Below are positions 35,559-43,156 of a stretch of DNA of 64,000 nt, piece by piece (the stretch's first letter is position 1; each line of letters starts with the position of its first letter). A program made the translations under genes and the position numbers. The notes under the pieces are model-generated. The model was given only the letters and a program-made list of their open reading frames with translations, was not told the origin of the DNA and made no database searches. Origin of the DNA: Bacteroidales bacterium (lineage in GTDB: Bacteria; Bacteroidota; Bacteroidia; Bacteroidales; GCA-2711565); NCBI GenBank assembly GCA_028280405.1, contig JANQLW010000022.1:1-64000 (forward strand). The letters are read 5' to 3'.

Positions 35559-36719
35559 ATGAGTAAACAAATATATTTAGATAATTCAGCAACTACTTTT
35601 CCAAAACCTGATGAGGTTTATAAATTCATGGATCATTTCTATCGTAATAATGGAGTAAGCCCGGGCAGATCAGGGTTTGATGCAGCGATTGCAGCAGAAG
35701 AAGTCGTGATGAGTACACGTAAAATGTTAGTTGAATTATTTAATGGAGATGATCCCGATCGACTAACCTTCAGTTATAACGCCAGCGACTCATTAAATAT
35801 GATTATTCAGGGCTTATCTGAAAAAGGGGATCATGTAATCACAACCATGTTAGAACATAACTCTGTATTGAGACCTTTGTACCATTTAGAGCAAGATCAA
35901 ACCATTGAAGTCACTTATGTTCCGTTTGATGAATATGGGTATGTGAGTCCTGAAGATGTTAAACAGGCGATACGTGATAATACCAAAATGGTAATTGTCA
36001 ATCATAGTTCAAATATTATCGGAACTGTTCAACCTATTGAAGAAATAGGTAGAATTTGCAAAGAAGCAGGAGTTTATTTTATTGTTGATGCCAGTCAGAG
36101 TGCTGGGATCATCCCCATAGACATCAAAAAAATGAATATAGATGTCGTAGTATTTACGGGACATAAGTGCTTAATGGGGCCTACCGGAATCGGAGGTTCT
36201 TATGTAAAAGAAGGCGTAAACATAAAAGGAACCCGTTTTGGGGGAACCGGAGTACGTTCGGCACAAAAAACCCATCTTGAGGAATTCCCTTATCGCTTGG
36301 AATGTGGAACCTTGAATCTTTTAGGTGTAGCTGGATTAAATGCCGGAATTAAATGGGTAATGAAACAAGGTATTGAAAACATCCATGAAAAGGAGATCAA
36401 GCTTTGGGATCGTTTAAGAAAAGGCTTACAGCAAATTGAAGGAGTAACCACTTACTGTGCACACGATACCCATAATCAGAATGCGGTATTAAGTTTTAAT
36501 ATCAAAGGATTTATTGCCGGAGATGTAGGCATGATGCTGGACGTGGATTATAATATAGCCAGTCGTACGGGATTACAATGTGCCCCACTTGTACATGAAA
36601 GAATTGGTACTGATGAATTACACGGAACCGTTCGTTTAAGTGCAGGACCATTCACTACCGAACAAGAGATAGATGCTGCGATTGAAGCCGTGAAAGAAAT
36701 TGCATCTATCCCAAGATAA
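35559..36719 (+). CDS. Class V aminotransferase, cysteine desulfurase family
   Basis: A 386-residue PLP enzyme beginning IYLDNSATTFPKPDEV. The PLP lysine is in VVFTGHKCLMGPTGIGG and the active-site loop Cys region is LQCAPLVHERIG, as in the short 'cysteine desulfurase family protein' clade (TIGR01977 type) that is distinct from IscS, NifS and SufS. The clade's activity is not established; it may be a cysteine desulfurase or selenocysteine lyase. It follows the DsrK-like gene by 23 bases and is the last gene of the operon, so it could supply sulfur to DsrC. Confidence 0.88.
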   Translation: MSKQIYLDNSATTFPKPDEVYKFMDHFYRNNGVSPGRSGFDAAIAAEEVVMSTRKMLVELFNGDDPDRLTFSYNASDSLNMIIQGLSEKGDHVITTMLEHNSVLRPLYHLEQDQTIEVTYVPFDEYGYVSPEDVKQAIRDNTKMVIVNHSSNIIGTVQPIEEIGRICKEAGVYFIVDASQSAGIIPIDIKKMNIDVVVFTGHKCLMGPTGIGGSYVKEGVNIKGTRFGGTGVRSAQKTHLEEFPYRLECGTLNLLGVAGLNAGIKWVMKQGIENIHEKEIKLWDRLRKGLQQIEGVTTYCAHDTHNQNAVLSFNIKGFIAGDVGMMLDVDYNIASRTGLQCAPLVHERIGTDELHGTVRLSAGPFTTEQEIDAAIEAVKEIASIPR

Positions 36720-36824
36720 ATATGAACCGATAGGTACAAAACATTTTTAGATATTAGATGATTAAGTGCTTCGTTTTGTTTTCTGATCCCGGCGATGTCG
36801 GGATTGGACTATCGGATAAAACAT

Positions 36825-36867
36825 GGGGCGACACCCTCAGGGGCGACGCCCCTGGGGGTGTCGCCCC
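36825..36867. terminator. GC-rich double hairpin between convergent genes
   Basis: GGGGCGACACCC (36825-36836) pairs with GGGTGTCGCCCC (36856-36867) and an inner CAGGGGCG/CGCCCCTG stem fills the loop. It separates the class V aminotransferase from the convergent DUF3109 gene and is far GC-richer than its surroundings. Confidence 0.65.
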
Positions 36868-36874
36868 TGTTTCT

Positions 36875-37444
36875 CTACTTTCTTTCTCTCTCTTTTGCAA
36901 CCTCTTTTAACTGGTTGTACCACCCCTCTCCAAACTTCCGGGTTAACGAGTCTTTCAAAAATTTATATACAGGCAAGCCTAATTCTTTTCCTTTGATAAT
37001 TGCAGGTTTACAAACCTCCCATTTATGATAATTTACAGCAATGCCTTCCTTAAGTTTTCCTAAACGTACAGGATACAAATGACAACTGATGGGTTTTTGG
37101 AATTTAATTTTCTTCTCATTCCAAGCTTTTTCAATAGCACAAAAAGCAATTCCTTTTTCGAAATAGACAAAAGCACATTCGTTATCATTTAATAATGGAG
37201 TTACAAATTCACCATCCGAATCATAATCAAAAACTCCGGATTGTTCGATAGCTTTTTTTCCTTCTTTTGTCATATAGGGTTTTATAATGTCTATACAATC
37301 CTCAAGTTCTGAAATCTCGTCTTCTTCCAATGGAGCTCCGGCATCTCCTTCTACACAACAAGCCCCTTTACATGCTGCCAGATTGCAACAAAATTTTACG
37401 TCTATAAGATCATCAGAAACAATAGTATCACCAATTATTATCAT
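36875..37444 (-). CDS. DUF3109 family Cys-rich protein
   Basis: A 189-residue protein of the DUF3109 family, common in Bacteroidetes. The N-terminal CCNLAACKGACC and later FCAIEKA, ISCHLYPVR and VCKPAI supply the conserved cysteines, related in pattern to the YkgJ-type CxxxCxxCC zinc/iron-chelating proteins. Function is not established. It has its own promoter and converges on the sulfur operon. Confidence 0.88.
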   Translation of the reverse strand: MIIIGDTIVSDDLIDVKFCCNLAACKGACCVEGDAGAPLEEDEISELEDCIDIIKPYMTKEGKKAIEQSGVFDYDSDGEFVTPLLNDNECAFVYFEKGIAFCAIEKAWNEKKIKFQKPISCHLYPVRLGKLKEGIAVNYHKWEVCKPAIIKGKELGLPVYKFLKDSLTRKFGEGWYNQLKEVAKERERK

Positions 37445-37482
37445 ATTCGATGTGTTAGTTCTGTGAGGGTTTTATAATATTG

Positions 37483-37490
37483 CAAAAGTA
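37483..37490 (-). promoter_or_regulatory. Promoter -7 box for the DUF3109 gene
   Basis: Minus-strand TACTTTTG matches TAnnTTTG, 38 bases before the start codon. Confidence 0.55.
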
Positions 37491-37675
37491 GTTAATTTGA
37501 AAATGTGGTAATGAGATAATTTGAAAATTAATACCTGTATAAATTAAATGGAACATTAGTTCCGATAGCTATCGGGATTAAGTATGTAGAAAGGATGATT
37601 TAATCTTTCATTCCAAATTTTTCATATTTAATATTTCATTTATTTTGCTGTACTTGGTTTACGATGAAAGGCCAC

Positions 37676-37763
37676 GCGTGAGGGATAGAAGCGGCAGCCC
37701 ACAGGAGCGATAGCGACGAGGACTATAGCGGATAGCCCGGCACCGCCAAAGGCGGGGACACGC
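37676..37763 (+). ncRNA. Candidate structured RNA/repeat element
   Basis: Closed by GCGTG/CACGC and containing GAGGGATAGAAGCGGCAGCC, a mirrored AGCGGATAGCCCG, and the hairpin CACCGCCAAAGGCGGGG. The GC content and the GGATAG-AGCGG words recall a conserved intergenic element widespread in Bacteroidetes (possibly the Flavo-1 type RNA motif, not verified). No coding frame. Confidence 0.4.
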
Positions 37764-37841
37764 CCAAATAATATATAAGATTTTATTATTGATATAAGCC
37801 GTTTTATACTACGTCAATCATACCGTATCACCTCAACCTGT

Positions 37842-37866
37842 CAGGTTGTGCAACCTGACAGGTTGA
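37842..37866. repeat. AACCTGTCAGGTT / AACCTGACAGGTT pair
   Basis: Two near-palindromic 13-mers in inverted orientation, separated by GTGC, form a long hairpin. Same family as 41.26-41.30 and 43.02-43.07 kb. Confidence 0.65.
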
Positions 37867-38005
37867 AATATTTAGATATAAAAGAAATAATTGTTCATAT
37901 AACTACTTCCCTCCTACGTCTAAAATCCGGTTAAAAGCCCTGACCCTACTGCTATTTATAAAATATTATCCCTAGCTTTATATGTCAAAATAAAAATATG
38001 ATCAC

Positions 38006-41000
38006 ATGAGAAAATTATTTCTAGTAACAATTGCTCTTATATTTAGTTTAACACTAACAGCCAGTACAGACTGGTTCCGTTATGCATCCATTTCTCCGGA
38101 TGGAGAACAAATCGTATTTACCTATAAAGGAGATTTATATTTAGTATCCTCAAAGGGGGGAGAAGCCAAACCATTAACTTTCCATTCGGCTCATGATTTT
38201 ATGCCTGTATGGAGCCATGATGGAACAAAAATCAGTTTTGCTTCTAATCGTTATGGAAATTTTGATGTATTTATCATTCATGCCAATGGAGGAAAAGCTA
38301 GACGTTTGACTTATCATTCGGCCAATGAATATCCATATACCTTTAGTCAGAATGACAAACAGCTAATATTTGGTGCAGCTCGTCTGGATCATTATAATCA
38401 CAGACAATACCCAACAGGTTCACAGCCGGAAGTTTATACAGTTGGAGCCAATGGAGGAAAAGTAAGTCAACTATGGACCATTCCGGCAGAAGATATTCAA
38501 ATCAGTAAGAATGGCAAAAAATACATTTATCATGATAAGAAAGGCGGAGAGAATGTTTTTCGTAAACATCATACTTCAGCTATTACAAGAGACATTTGGA
38601 TGTATGATGCAGATACAGATACTCACAAAATGATCCTTAAACGTGCCGGTGAAGACAGAAGTCCGGTTTACACTCCGGATGAAAAAGGATTTTATTATTT
38701 AAGTGAAGAAAGCGGTTGTTTTAACGTTCATAGAACTTCGTTTGCAAATCCGGCTCAGAATACACAAATTACAAATTTCAAAAATCATCCGGTACGGTAT
38801 TTAAGTATGAGTAAAGATGGGTTATTGTGTTATACTCAAAATGGAGATCTTTATACGCAAAAGGAGGGGAAAGCAAATAAACTCAATATTCATATTTCAA
38901 TGGATGATAAATACAATAATGAAAAAATCATCAGTGTAAAAGGGAATGTTAGTGAAATGGATGTTTCTCCAAATGGAAAAGAAGTTGTTTATATCGTGCG
39001 TGGTGAAGTTTTCGTTTCCTCGGCAGAAGGAAAAATGACTAAACGTATTACCAATACTCCTGCTCAAGAAAAATTCGTAAGCTTCTCTAGTGATGGTAAG
39101 AAAATCATTTATGCCAGTGAAAGAGATGCAAAGTGGAGTATCTATGAGACGAAGATGAAAAATGAAAAAGAAATGTATTTCTTTGCTTCTACCCTATTGG
39201 AAGAAAAGCCGCTTATTGAAAATAAAAATGATAATTATGAGCCTAAACTTTCTCCGGATGGTAAAGAGTTAGCTTTCATCGAAAACAGAAATACTCTTCG
39301 AATTTATAATATTGAAAATAAAAAATTCAGAACCATACTTGATGGGGAGTATTTATATTATATGCGTGATGGTGACCAGTATTTTGAATGGAGTCCTGAC
39401 AGTAAATGGTTATTTGTACAATACAGGCCGGTTATGGCAAATAGTGAAGTATTATTGATAGAAGTTGGTGGTCAGAAATCAATGATCAACCTTACTGAAA
39501 GTGGCTATGGAGATATGGCTCCTAAATGGGTGAATGGAGGTAAGCAAATGTTGTGGTTCAGTAACCGCCATGGAATGAAAGCGCATGCAAACAGTGGTTC
39601 CAGCCAATTGGATGTTTATACCATGTTCTTTACTAAAGATGGATGGGACAAATTTAATATGACCAAAGAAGAATACACGCTTTGGAAAGAATTGAACAAA
39701 AAAGACAAGAAGAAGCCAGGAGATAAAAAAGACCCAAAGAAAAAAGAAGAACCTAAAAAGAAAGAAGTAAAGCCTTTGAAGTTTGACTGGGATGGCATGA
39801 AGGAGCGTAGAAAAAGGCTTACCATTCATTCTGCGAATATTGGTGATGCTGTACTTTCTAAAGATGGAGAAACACTATATTATCTTGCTCAATTTGAAAA
39901 AGGCATGAACTTGTGGCAAACCAATTTAAGAACTAAAGCCACGAGCATGTTGATCAAACTTGGAGTCAGAAGAGGAAGCCTGGCCTGGGATAAAGACATG
40001 AAAAAATTATTCCTTCTGGCAAATGGCCAAATTTCAACGCTTGATCTTAAAGCGAAGAGAAAAAAACCTATCTCGGTACAGGGAGAAATTTTGCTTGATC
40101 TTGCGGCTGAAAGGCAACATATGTTCGATCATGTATGGAAAAGAACTGAGTCTATGTTTTATATTTCAGGATATCATGGTGCAGATTGGAATGCTTTGCG
40201 TAAAAATTATGAACCTAAATTGGTTTCCATTGGAAACGATTTCGAATTTGCTGAGTTACTATCGGAAATGCTGGGAGAGTTGAATGTGTCTCATTGTGGT
40301 GCCCGTTATCGTAGCGGATCACCCAATGGAGATGCTACCGCATCTTTCGGTATCTTAATTGATTATGATTATAAAGAAGACGGAATTAGAATAGCCGAAG
40401 TATTAAAGAATGGTCCACTAGATAAAGACCATATAAAAGTAAATGCAGGAATGGTGATTAAAAGTATTAATGGAACTCCTATAAAATCAAACATCGATTA
40501 TGCATTTTATTTAAACAGGTTAGCGAATAAGTTTGTTGCATTGGAAATTTATGACCCTGCAAATAAAAAGACCCAAACAGTAACCATGAAACCTGTTAGT
40601 TTACGTAATGAAGCTGCTTTGCTATATAATCGTTGGGTTAAGAAAAATGAAAAACAAGTTGAGAAAATGAGTAATGGTACTCTGGCTTATGTTCATGTTA
40701 GAGGAATGAATGACGGACAATACCGTAATACTTATGAAAAAGTGATGGGCAAATATCTCGATCGCGATGGATTAATTATAGATACCCGCTTTAACGGAGG
40801 TGGAGATCTGGTTGGTGATTTAGCGATGTTCTTAACCGGTGAAAGATTTATTGATTATGCGATTGAAAGCAGAGTTGTTGGATATGAGCCCGGTTATCGA
40901 TGGAATAAGCCTTCATTGGCAATGGTAAACGAGGCAAACTATAGTGATGGTCATTGCTTTGCCTGTGGATATCAGGATTTAGGAATTGGTAAATTAGTAG

Positions 41001-41233
41001 GTATGCCTGTTCCCGGTACTTGCAGTTTTGCAGGCTGGGAAATGTTACAAAATGGAAAAGTAATGTGGGGATCGGTTCCTGTTAGTGCCAAAGATATAGA
41101 TGGTGAATGGATGGAAAATAATGAAACGGTTCCTGAAATAATGGTGAAGAATATGCCTGAAACCATTACACAAGGAAGGGATGAACAATTAGAAGCTGCT
41201 ATTAAGGACATGATGAAAACAGTGAAAAAATAA
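38006..41233 (+). CDS. Tricorn-like S41 protease
   Basis: A 1075-residue secreted protease related to the archaeal Tricorn core. After the signal peptide (residues 1-20) come WD40/PD40-type propeller repeats (SPDGEQIVFTYKGDLYLVSS, PVWSHDGTKISFASNRYGNF and others), a Lys-rich linker (about residues 562-590), a second propeller part, the C1 domain, a PDZ domain (about 800-870, GPLDKDHIKVNAGMVIKSIN) and the S41 catalytic domain with RFNGGGDLVGDL and the nucleophile Ser980 in NYSDGHCFACGY. Likely degrades peptides in the periplasm or outside. A paralogue begins at 62415. Confidence 0.93.
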   Translation: MRKLFLVTIALIFSLTLTASTDWFRYASISPDGEQIVFTYKGDLYLVSSKGGEAKPLTFHSAHDFMPVWSHDGTKISFASNRYGNFDVFIIHANGGKARRLTYHSANEYPYTFSQNDKQLIFGAARLDHYNHRQYPTGSQPEVYTVGANGGKVSQLWTIPAEDIQISKNGKKYIYHDKKGGENVFRKHHTSAITRDIWMYDADTDTHKMILKRAGEDRSPVYTPDEKGFYYLSEESGCFNVHRTSFANPAQNTQITNFKNHPVRYLSMSKDGLLCYTQNGDLYTQKEGKANKLNIHISMDDKYNNEKIISVKGNVSEMDVSPNGKEVVYIVRGEVFVSSAEGKMTKRITNTPAQEKFVSFSSDGKKIIYASERDAKWSIYETKMKNEKEMYFFASTLLEEKPLIENKNDNYEPKLSPDGKELAFIENRNTLRIYNIENKKFRTILDGEYLYYMRDGDQYFEWSPDSKWLFVQYRPVMANSEVLLIEVGGQKSMINLTESGYGDMAPKWVNGGKQMLWFSNRHGMKAHANSGSSQLDVYTMFFTKDGWDKFNMTKEEYTLWKELNKKDKKKPGDKKDPKKKEEPKKKEVKPLKFDWDGMKERRKRLTIHSANIGDAVLSKDGETLYYLAQFEKGMNLWQTNLRTKATSMLIKLGVRRGSLAWDKDMKKLFLLANGQISTLDLKAKRKKPISVQGEILLDLAAERQHMFDHVWKRTESMFYISGYHGADWNALRKNYEPKLVSIGNDFEFAELLSEMLGELNVSHCGARYRSGSPNGDATASFGILIDYDYKEDGIRIAEVLKNGPLDKDHIKVNAGMVIKSINGTPIKSNIDYAFYLNRLANKFVALEIYDPANKKTQTVTMKPVSLRNEAALLYNRWVKKNEKQVEKMSNGTLAYVHVRGMNDGQYRNTYEKVMGKYLDRDGLIIDTRFNGGGDLVGDLAMFLTGERFIDYAIESRVVGYEPGYRWNKPSLAMVNEANYSDGHCFACGYQDLGIGKLVGMPVPGTCSFAGWEMLQNGKVMWGSVPVSAKDIDGEWMENNETVPEIMVKNMPETITQGRDEQLEAAIKDMMKTVKK

Positions 41234-41257
41234 TTCTAAATTTATAATTATTCAATT

Positions 41258-41296
41258 TTTCAACCTGACAGGTTAACCTCAACCTGTCAGGTTGAT
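41258..41296. repeat. AACCTGACAGGTT inverted pair after Tricorn-like gene
   Basis: CAACCTGACAGGTT and AACCTGTCAGGTTG in inverted orientation about 25 bases downstream of the stop codon; likely terminator or REP. Confidence 0.65.
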
Positions 41297-41468
41297 TTGT
41301 TTTTACAAATAGAATCAATAAAATCAATTGAAAATACATGCTTGGATTATCAATTTAAGATGGAAGGATATTTAACCGATTTGCATAATTATAAAATCCC
41401 TCCATTAAACTGATTGTCAACAATTAAAAATATTTTTTCAAATGCCTATTTATTCAAATTAATTTCTA

Positions 41469-41476
41469 TAATTTTG
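41469..41476 (+). promoter_or_regulatory. Promoter -7 box for ornithine carbamoyltransferase
   Basis: TAATTTTG matches TAnnTTTG, 51 bases before the start codon. Confidence 0.55.
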
Positions 41477-41515
41477 CGGCTCAAAAAGAACAATATAATT
41501 AATAATTAAAACCAT

Positions 41516-41521
41516 AGGAGG
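41516..41521 (+). promoter_or_regulatory. Strong Shine-Dalgarno before argF
   Basis: AGGAGG, 5 bases before ATG. Most genes in this window lack such a site, as expected for Bacteroidetes; this one is an exception and fixes the start. Confidence 0.75.
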
Positions 41522-41526
41522 ATATC

Positions 41527-42528
41527 ATGGCTTTCAACCTTAGAAACAGAAACTTTCTAAAATTATTGGATTTTACTCCAAAAGAAATTAAATTTTTGTT
41601 AGACTTATCTGCTGATCTTAAAAAAGCGAAATATGCCGGTACTGAAGAGCAAAAACTTAAAGGAAAAAATATTGCTTTAATTTTTGAAAAAGCTTCTACC
41701 CGTACACGTTGTGCATTTGAGGTTGCTGCTTATGATCAAGGAGCACATGTTACTTATTTAGGACCTACTGGTTCTCAAATTGGTAAAAAAGAATCTATGG
41801 CCGATACTGCTCGCGTATTAGGAAGAATGTATGATGGTATTGAATACCGTGGTTACGGACAGGAAATCGTCGAAGATTTAGGTAAATATGCAGGTGTTCC
41901 TGTATGGAACGGTTTAACAACTGAATTCCACCCGACCCAAATCTTAGCTGATTTCTTAACGATGATGGAACACAGTGATAAGCCTCTTAGTCAAATTACG
42001 TTTGCTTATGTAGGTGATGCACAAAACAATATGGGTAACTCATTAATGATTGGTGCAGCTAAAATGGGAATGAAATTCCGTTCTGTTGCTCCAAAAAGCG
42101 TTCAACCAACTGATGAATTAGTTGCTCAAGCTAAAGAAATCGCAAAAGAAACAGGAGCTGAAATTATCGTTACTGATAATGTTGAAGAAGGTGTTAAAGG
42201 TTGTGATTTTATTTATACTGACGTATGGGTATCTATGGGAGAAGCAGACGAAGTATGGAAAGAAAGAATTGAATTATTGAAACCATATCAGGTAAATAAA
42301 GCAATGATGGATATAACAGGAAATCCAAATGTTAAATTTATGCACTGTTTACCAGCATTTCACAACAGAGAAACAACTGTTGGAGAAGAAATCTATCAAA
42401 AATTCGGATTAGATGGTATGGAAGTTACGGAAGAAGTATTTGAATCTCCGGCATCTATCGTATTTGACGAAGCAGAAAACAGAATGCATACTATCAAAGC
42501 AGTTATGGTTGCTACTTTAGGAGCATAA
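41527..42528 (+). CDS. argF: Ornithine carbamoyltransferase (canonical type)
   Basis: Transfers carbamoyl phosphate to ornithine (anabolic) or runs in reverse in the arginine deiminase pathway. The 333-residue protein has the carbamoyl-phosphate motif STRTRC, the loop [12 protein letters not shown], the ornithine-binding DVWVSMGE and the catalytic [10 protein letters not shown]. Many Bacteroidales instead use N-succinylornithine carbamoyltransferase, whose substrate loop lacks SMG; this enzyme is the canonical kind, close to Firmicute ArcB/ArgF sequences. No arginine genes are adjacent, so the direction of use is unclear. It has a strong ribosome-binding site unlike its neighbours, suggesting acquisition or high expression. 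Confidence 0.93.
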   Translation: MAFNLRNRNFLKLLDFTPKEIKFLLDLSADLKKAKYAGTEEQKLKGKNIALIFEKASTRTRCAFEVAAYDQGAHVTYLGPTGSQIGKKESMADTARVLGRMYDGIEYRGYGQEIVEDLGKYAGVPVWNGLTTEFHPTQILADFLTMMEHSDKPLSQITFAYVGDAQNNMGNSLMIGAAKMGMKFRSVAPKSVQPTDELVAQAKEIAKETGAEIIVTDNVEEGVKGCDFIYTDVWVSMGEADEVWKERIELLKPYQVNKAMMDITGNPNVKFMHCLPAFHNRETTVGEEIYQKFGLDGMEVTEEVFESPASIVFDEAENRMHTIKAVMVATLGA

Positions 42529-42551
42529 TCATTTTCTCAAAACATATTTAG

Positions 42552-42582
42552 AAAGACGCGTAACCACGCGTCTTTTTTTTTG
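42552..42582 (+). terminator. Terminator after argF
   Basis: AAAGACGCGT and ACGCGTCTTT pair around AACC and run into a T9 tail. Confidence 0.9.
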
Positions 42583-42670
42583 TCTAAATATAAAAACCAG
42601 ATATCAATATATAAGAATCAGGATTAAAATTCCATTTGTTGCACTTAAAATCTATTAATCTGATTCTTGG

Positions 42671-42688
42671 TCCCGATCACTATCGGGA
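42671..42688. repeat. TCCCGAT-CACT-ATCGGGA palindrome
   Basis: Perfect 7-bp inverted repeat of the 'cccgat..atcggg' type that also occurs at 37562-37575. Short REP-like palindrome. Confidence 0.5.
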
Positions 42689-42736
42689 TTGATACTGTAT
42701 CCCAGTCTGCAGTAATGCAGGCTGGTTTAAAAAAAT

Positions 42737-42744
42737 TATATTTG
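42737..42744 (+). promoter_or_regulatory. Promoter -7 box for the Zn-ribbon gene
   Basis: TATATTTG matches TAnnTTTG, 27 bases before the start. Confidence 0.6.
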
Positions 42745-42771
42745 TAATTCATCAATCAATAAAACACTATC

Positions 42772-42981
42772 ATGAATAAACGACAATATGAATGTCCAAA
42801 ATGTGGAAGCAGGCAATATGAATTAGACGAAATAAGAACAGTTGGAGGTCCTGTATCAAAGTTTTTTAACGTTCAAAATAAAAAGTTTACCGTAGTTAGC
42901 TGTACTCAATGCAAATATTCTGAATTGTATAAAGGAACTACAAGCACTCTTGGCAATATAATCGACTTCTTTGGCAATTAA
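42772..42981 (+). CDS. Small zinc-ribbon protein
   Basis: A 69-residue protein of the COG3478 type (predicted nucleic-acid-binding Zn-ribbon). Zn ligands are in YECPKCGSRQYE and VVSCTQCKYSELY; between them lies IRTVGGPVSKFFNVQNKKF, and the tail STLGNIIDFFGN is conserved in the family. Function unknown. Own promoter. Confidence 0.85.
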   Translation: MNKRQYECPKCGSRQYELDEIRTVGGPVSKFFNVQNKKFTVVSCTQCKYSELYKGTTSTLGNIIDFFGN

Positions 42982-43018
42982 AAAAAATAGAATAACACTT
43001 TTTAGGGGTTTATCATTT

Positions 43019-43068
43019 TCAACCTGACAGGTTATTTCGCCTCTTTACGAAATAACCTGTCAGGTTGA
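43019..43068. repeat. AACCTGACAGGTT inverted pair upstream of glyS
   Basis: CAACCTGACAGGTTATTTCG and its reverse complement face each other around CCTCTTTA; perfect 21-bp arms. Probable terminator of the Zn-ribbon gene. Confidence 0.7.
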
Positions 43069-43144
43069 GAAAATAAAATCTATTTCTTATTAACTATCCT
43101 ACAAACATTTTCAGATTTTCAAATTGTCACATTGCCGAATTGTG

Positions 43145-43152
43145 TATTTTTG
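43145..43152 (+). promoter_or_regulatory. Promoter -7 box for glyS, implying leaderless mRNA
   Basis: TATTTTTG matches TAnnTTTG, with TTG at 43124-43126 18 bases upstream. The ATG is only 4 bases past the box, so transcription would start at or within the first codons. Confidence 0.6.
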
Positions 43153-43156
43153 CAAC

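Larger units (their letters stand above)
37445..38005. other. Intergenic region with structured repeats
   Basis: 561 bases without a gene. Contents: DUF3109 promoter (37483-37490), a CCGATAGCTATCGG palindrome (37562-37575), a structured element (37676-37763) and a pair of CAACCTGTCAGGTTG palindromes (about 37842-37866). No clear promoter for the Tricorn-like gene was found. Confidence 0.6.

Noticed and set aside
35559-36719. Class V aminotransferase as proof of selenium metabolism for the TGA codon
   Set aside because: The clade is only related to selenocysteine lyases; its activity is not established, so it cannot support selenocysteine insertion.
36795-37028. Plus-strand frame through the GC-rich hairpin and DUF3109
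   Set aside because: Its N-terminus translates the hairpin repeat and the rest is antisense to the conserved DUF3109 gene.
39479-39829. Minus-strand frame rich in Phe in the Tricorn-like gene
   Set aside because: It is antisense to the Lys-rich linker, which reads as Phe/Leu on the other strand.
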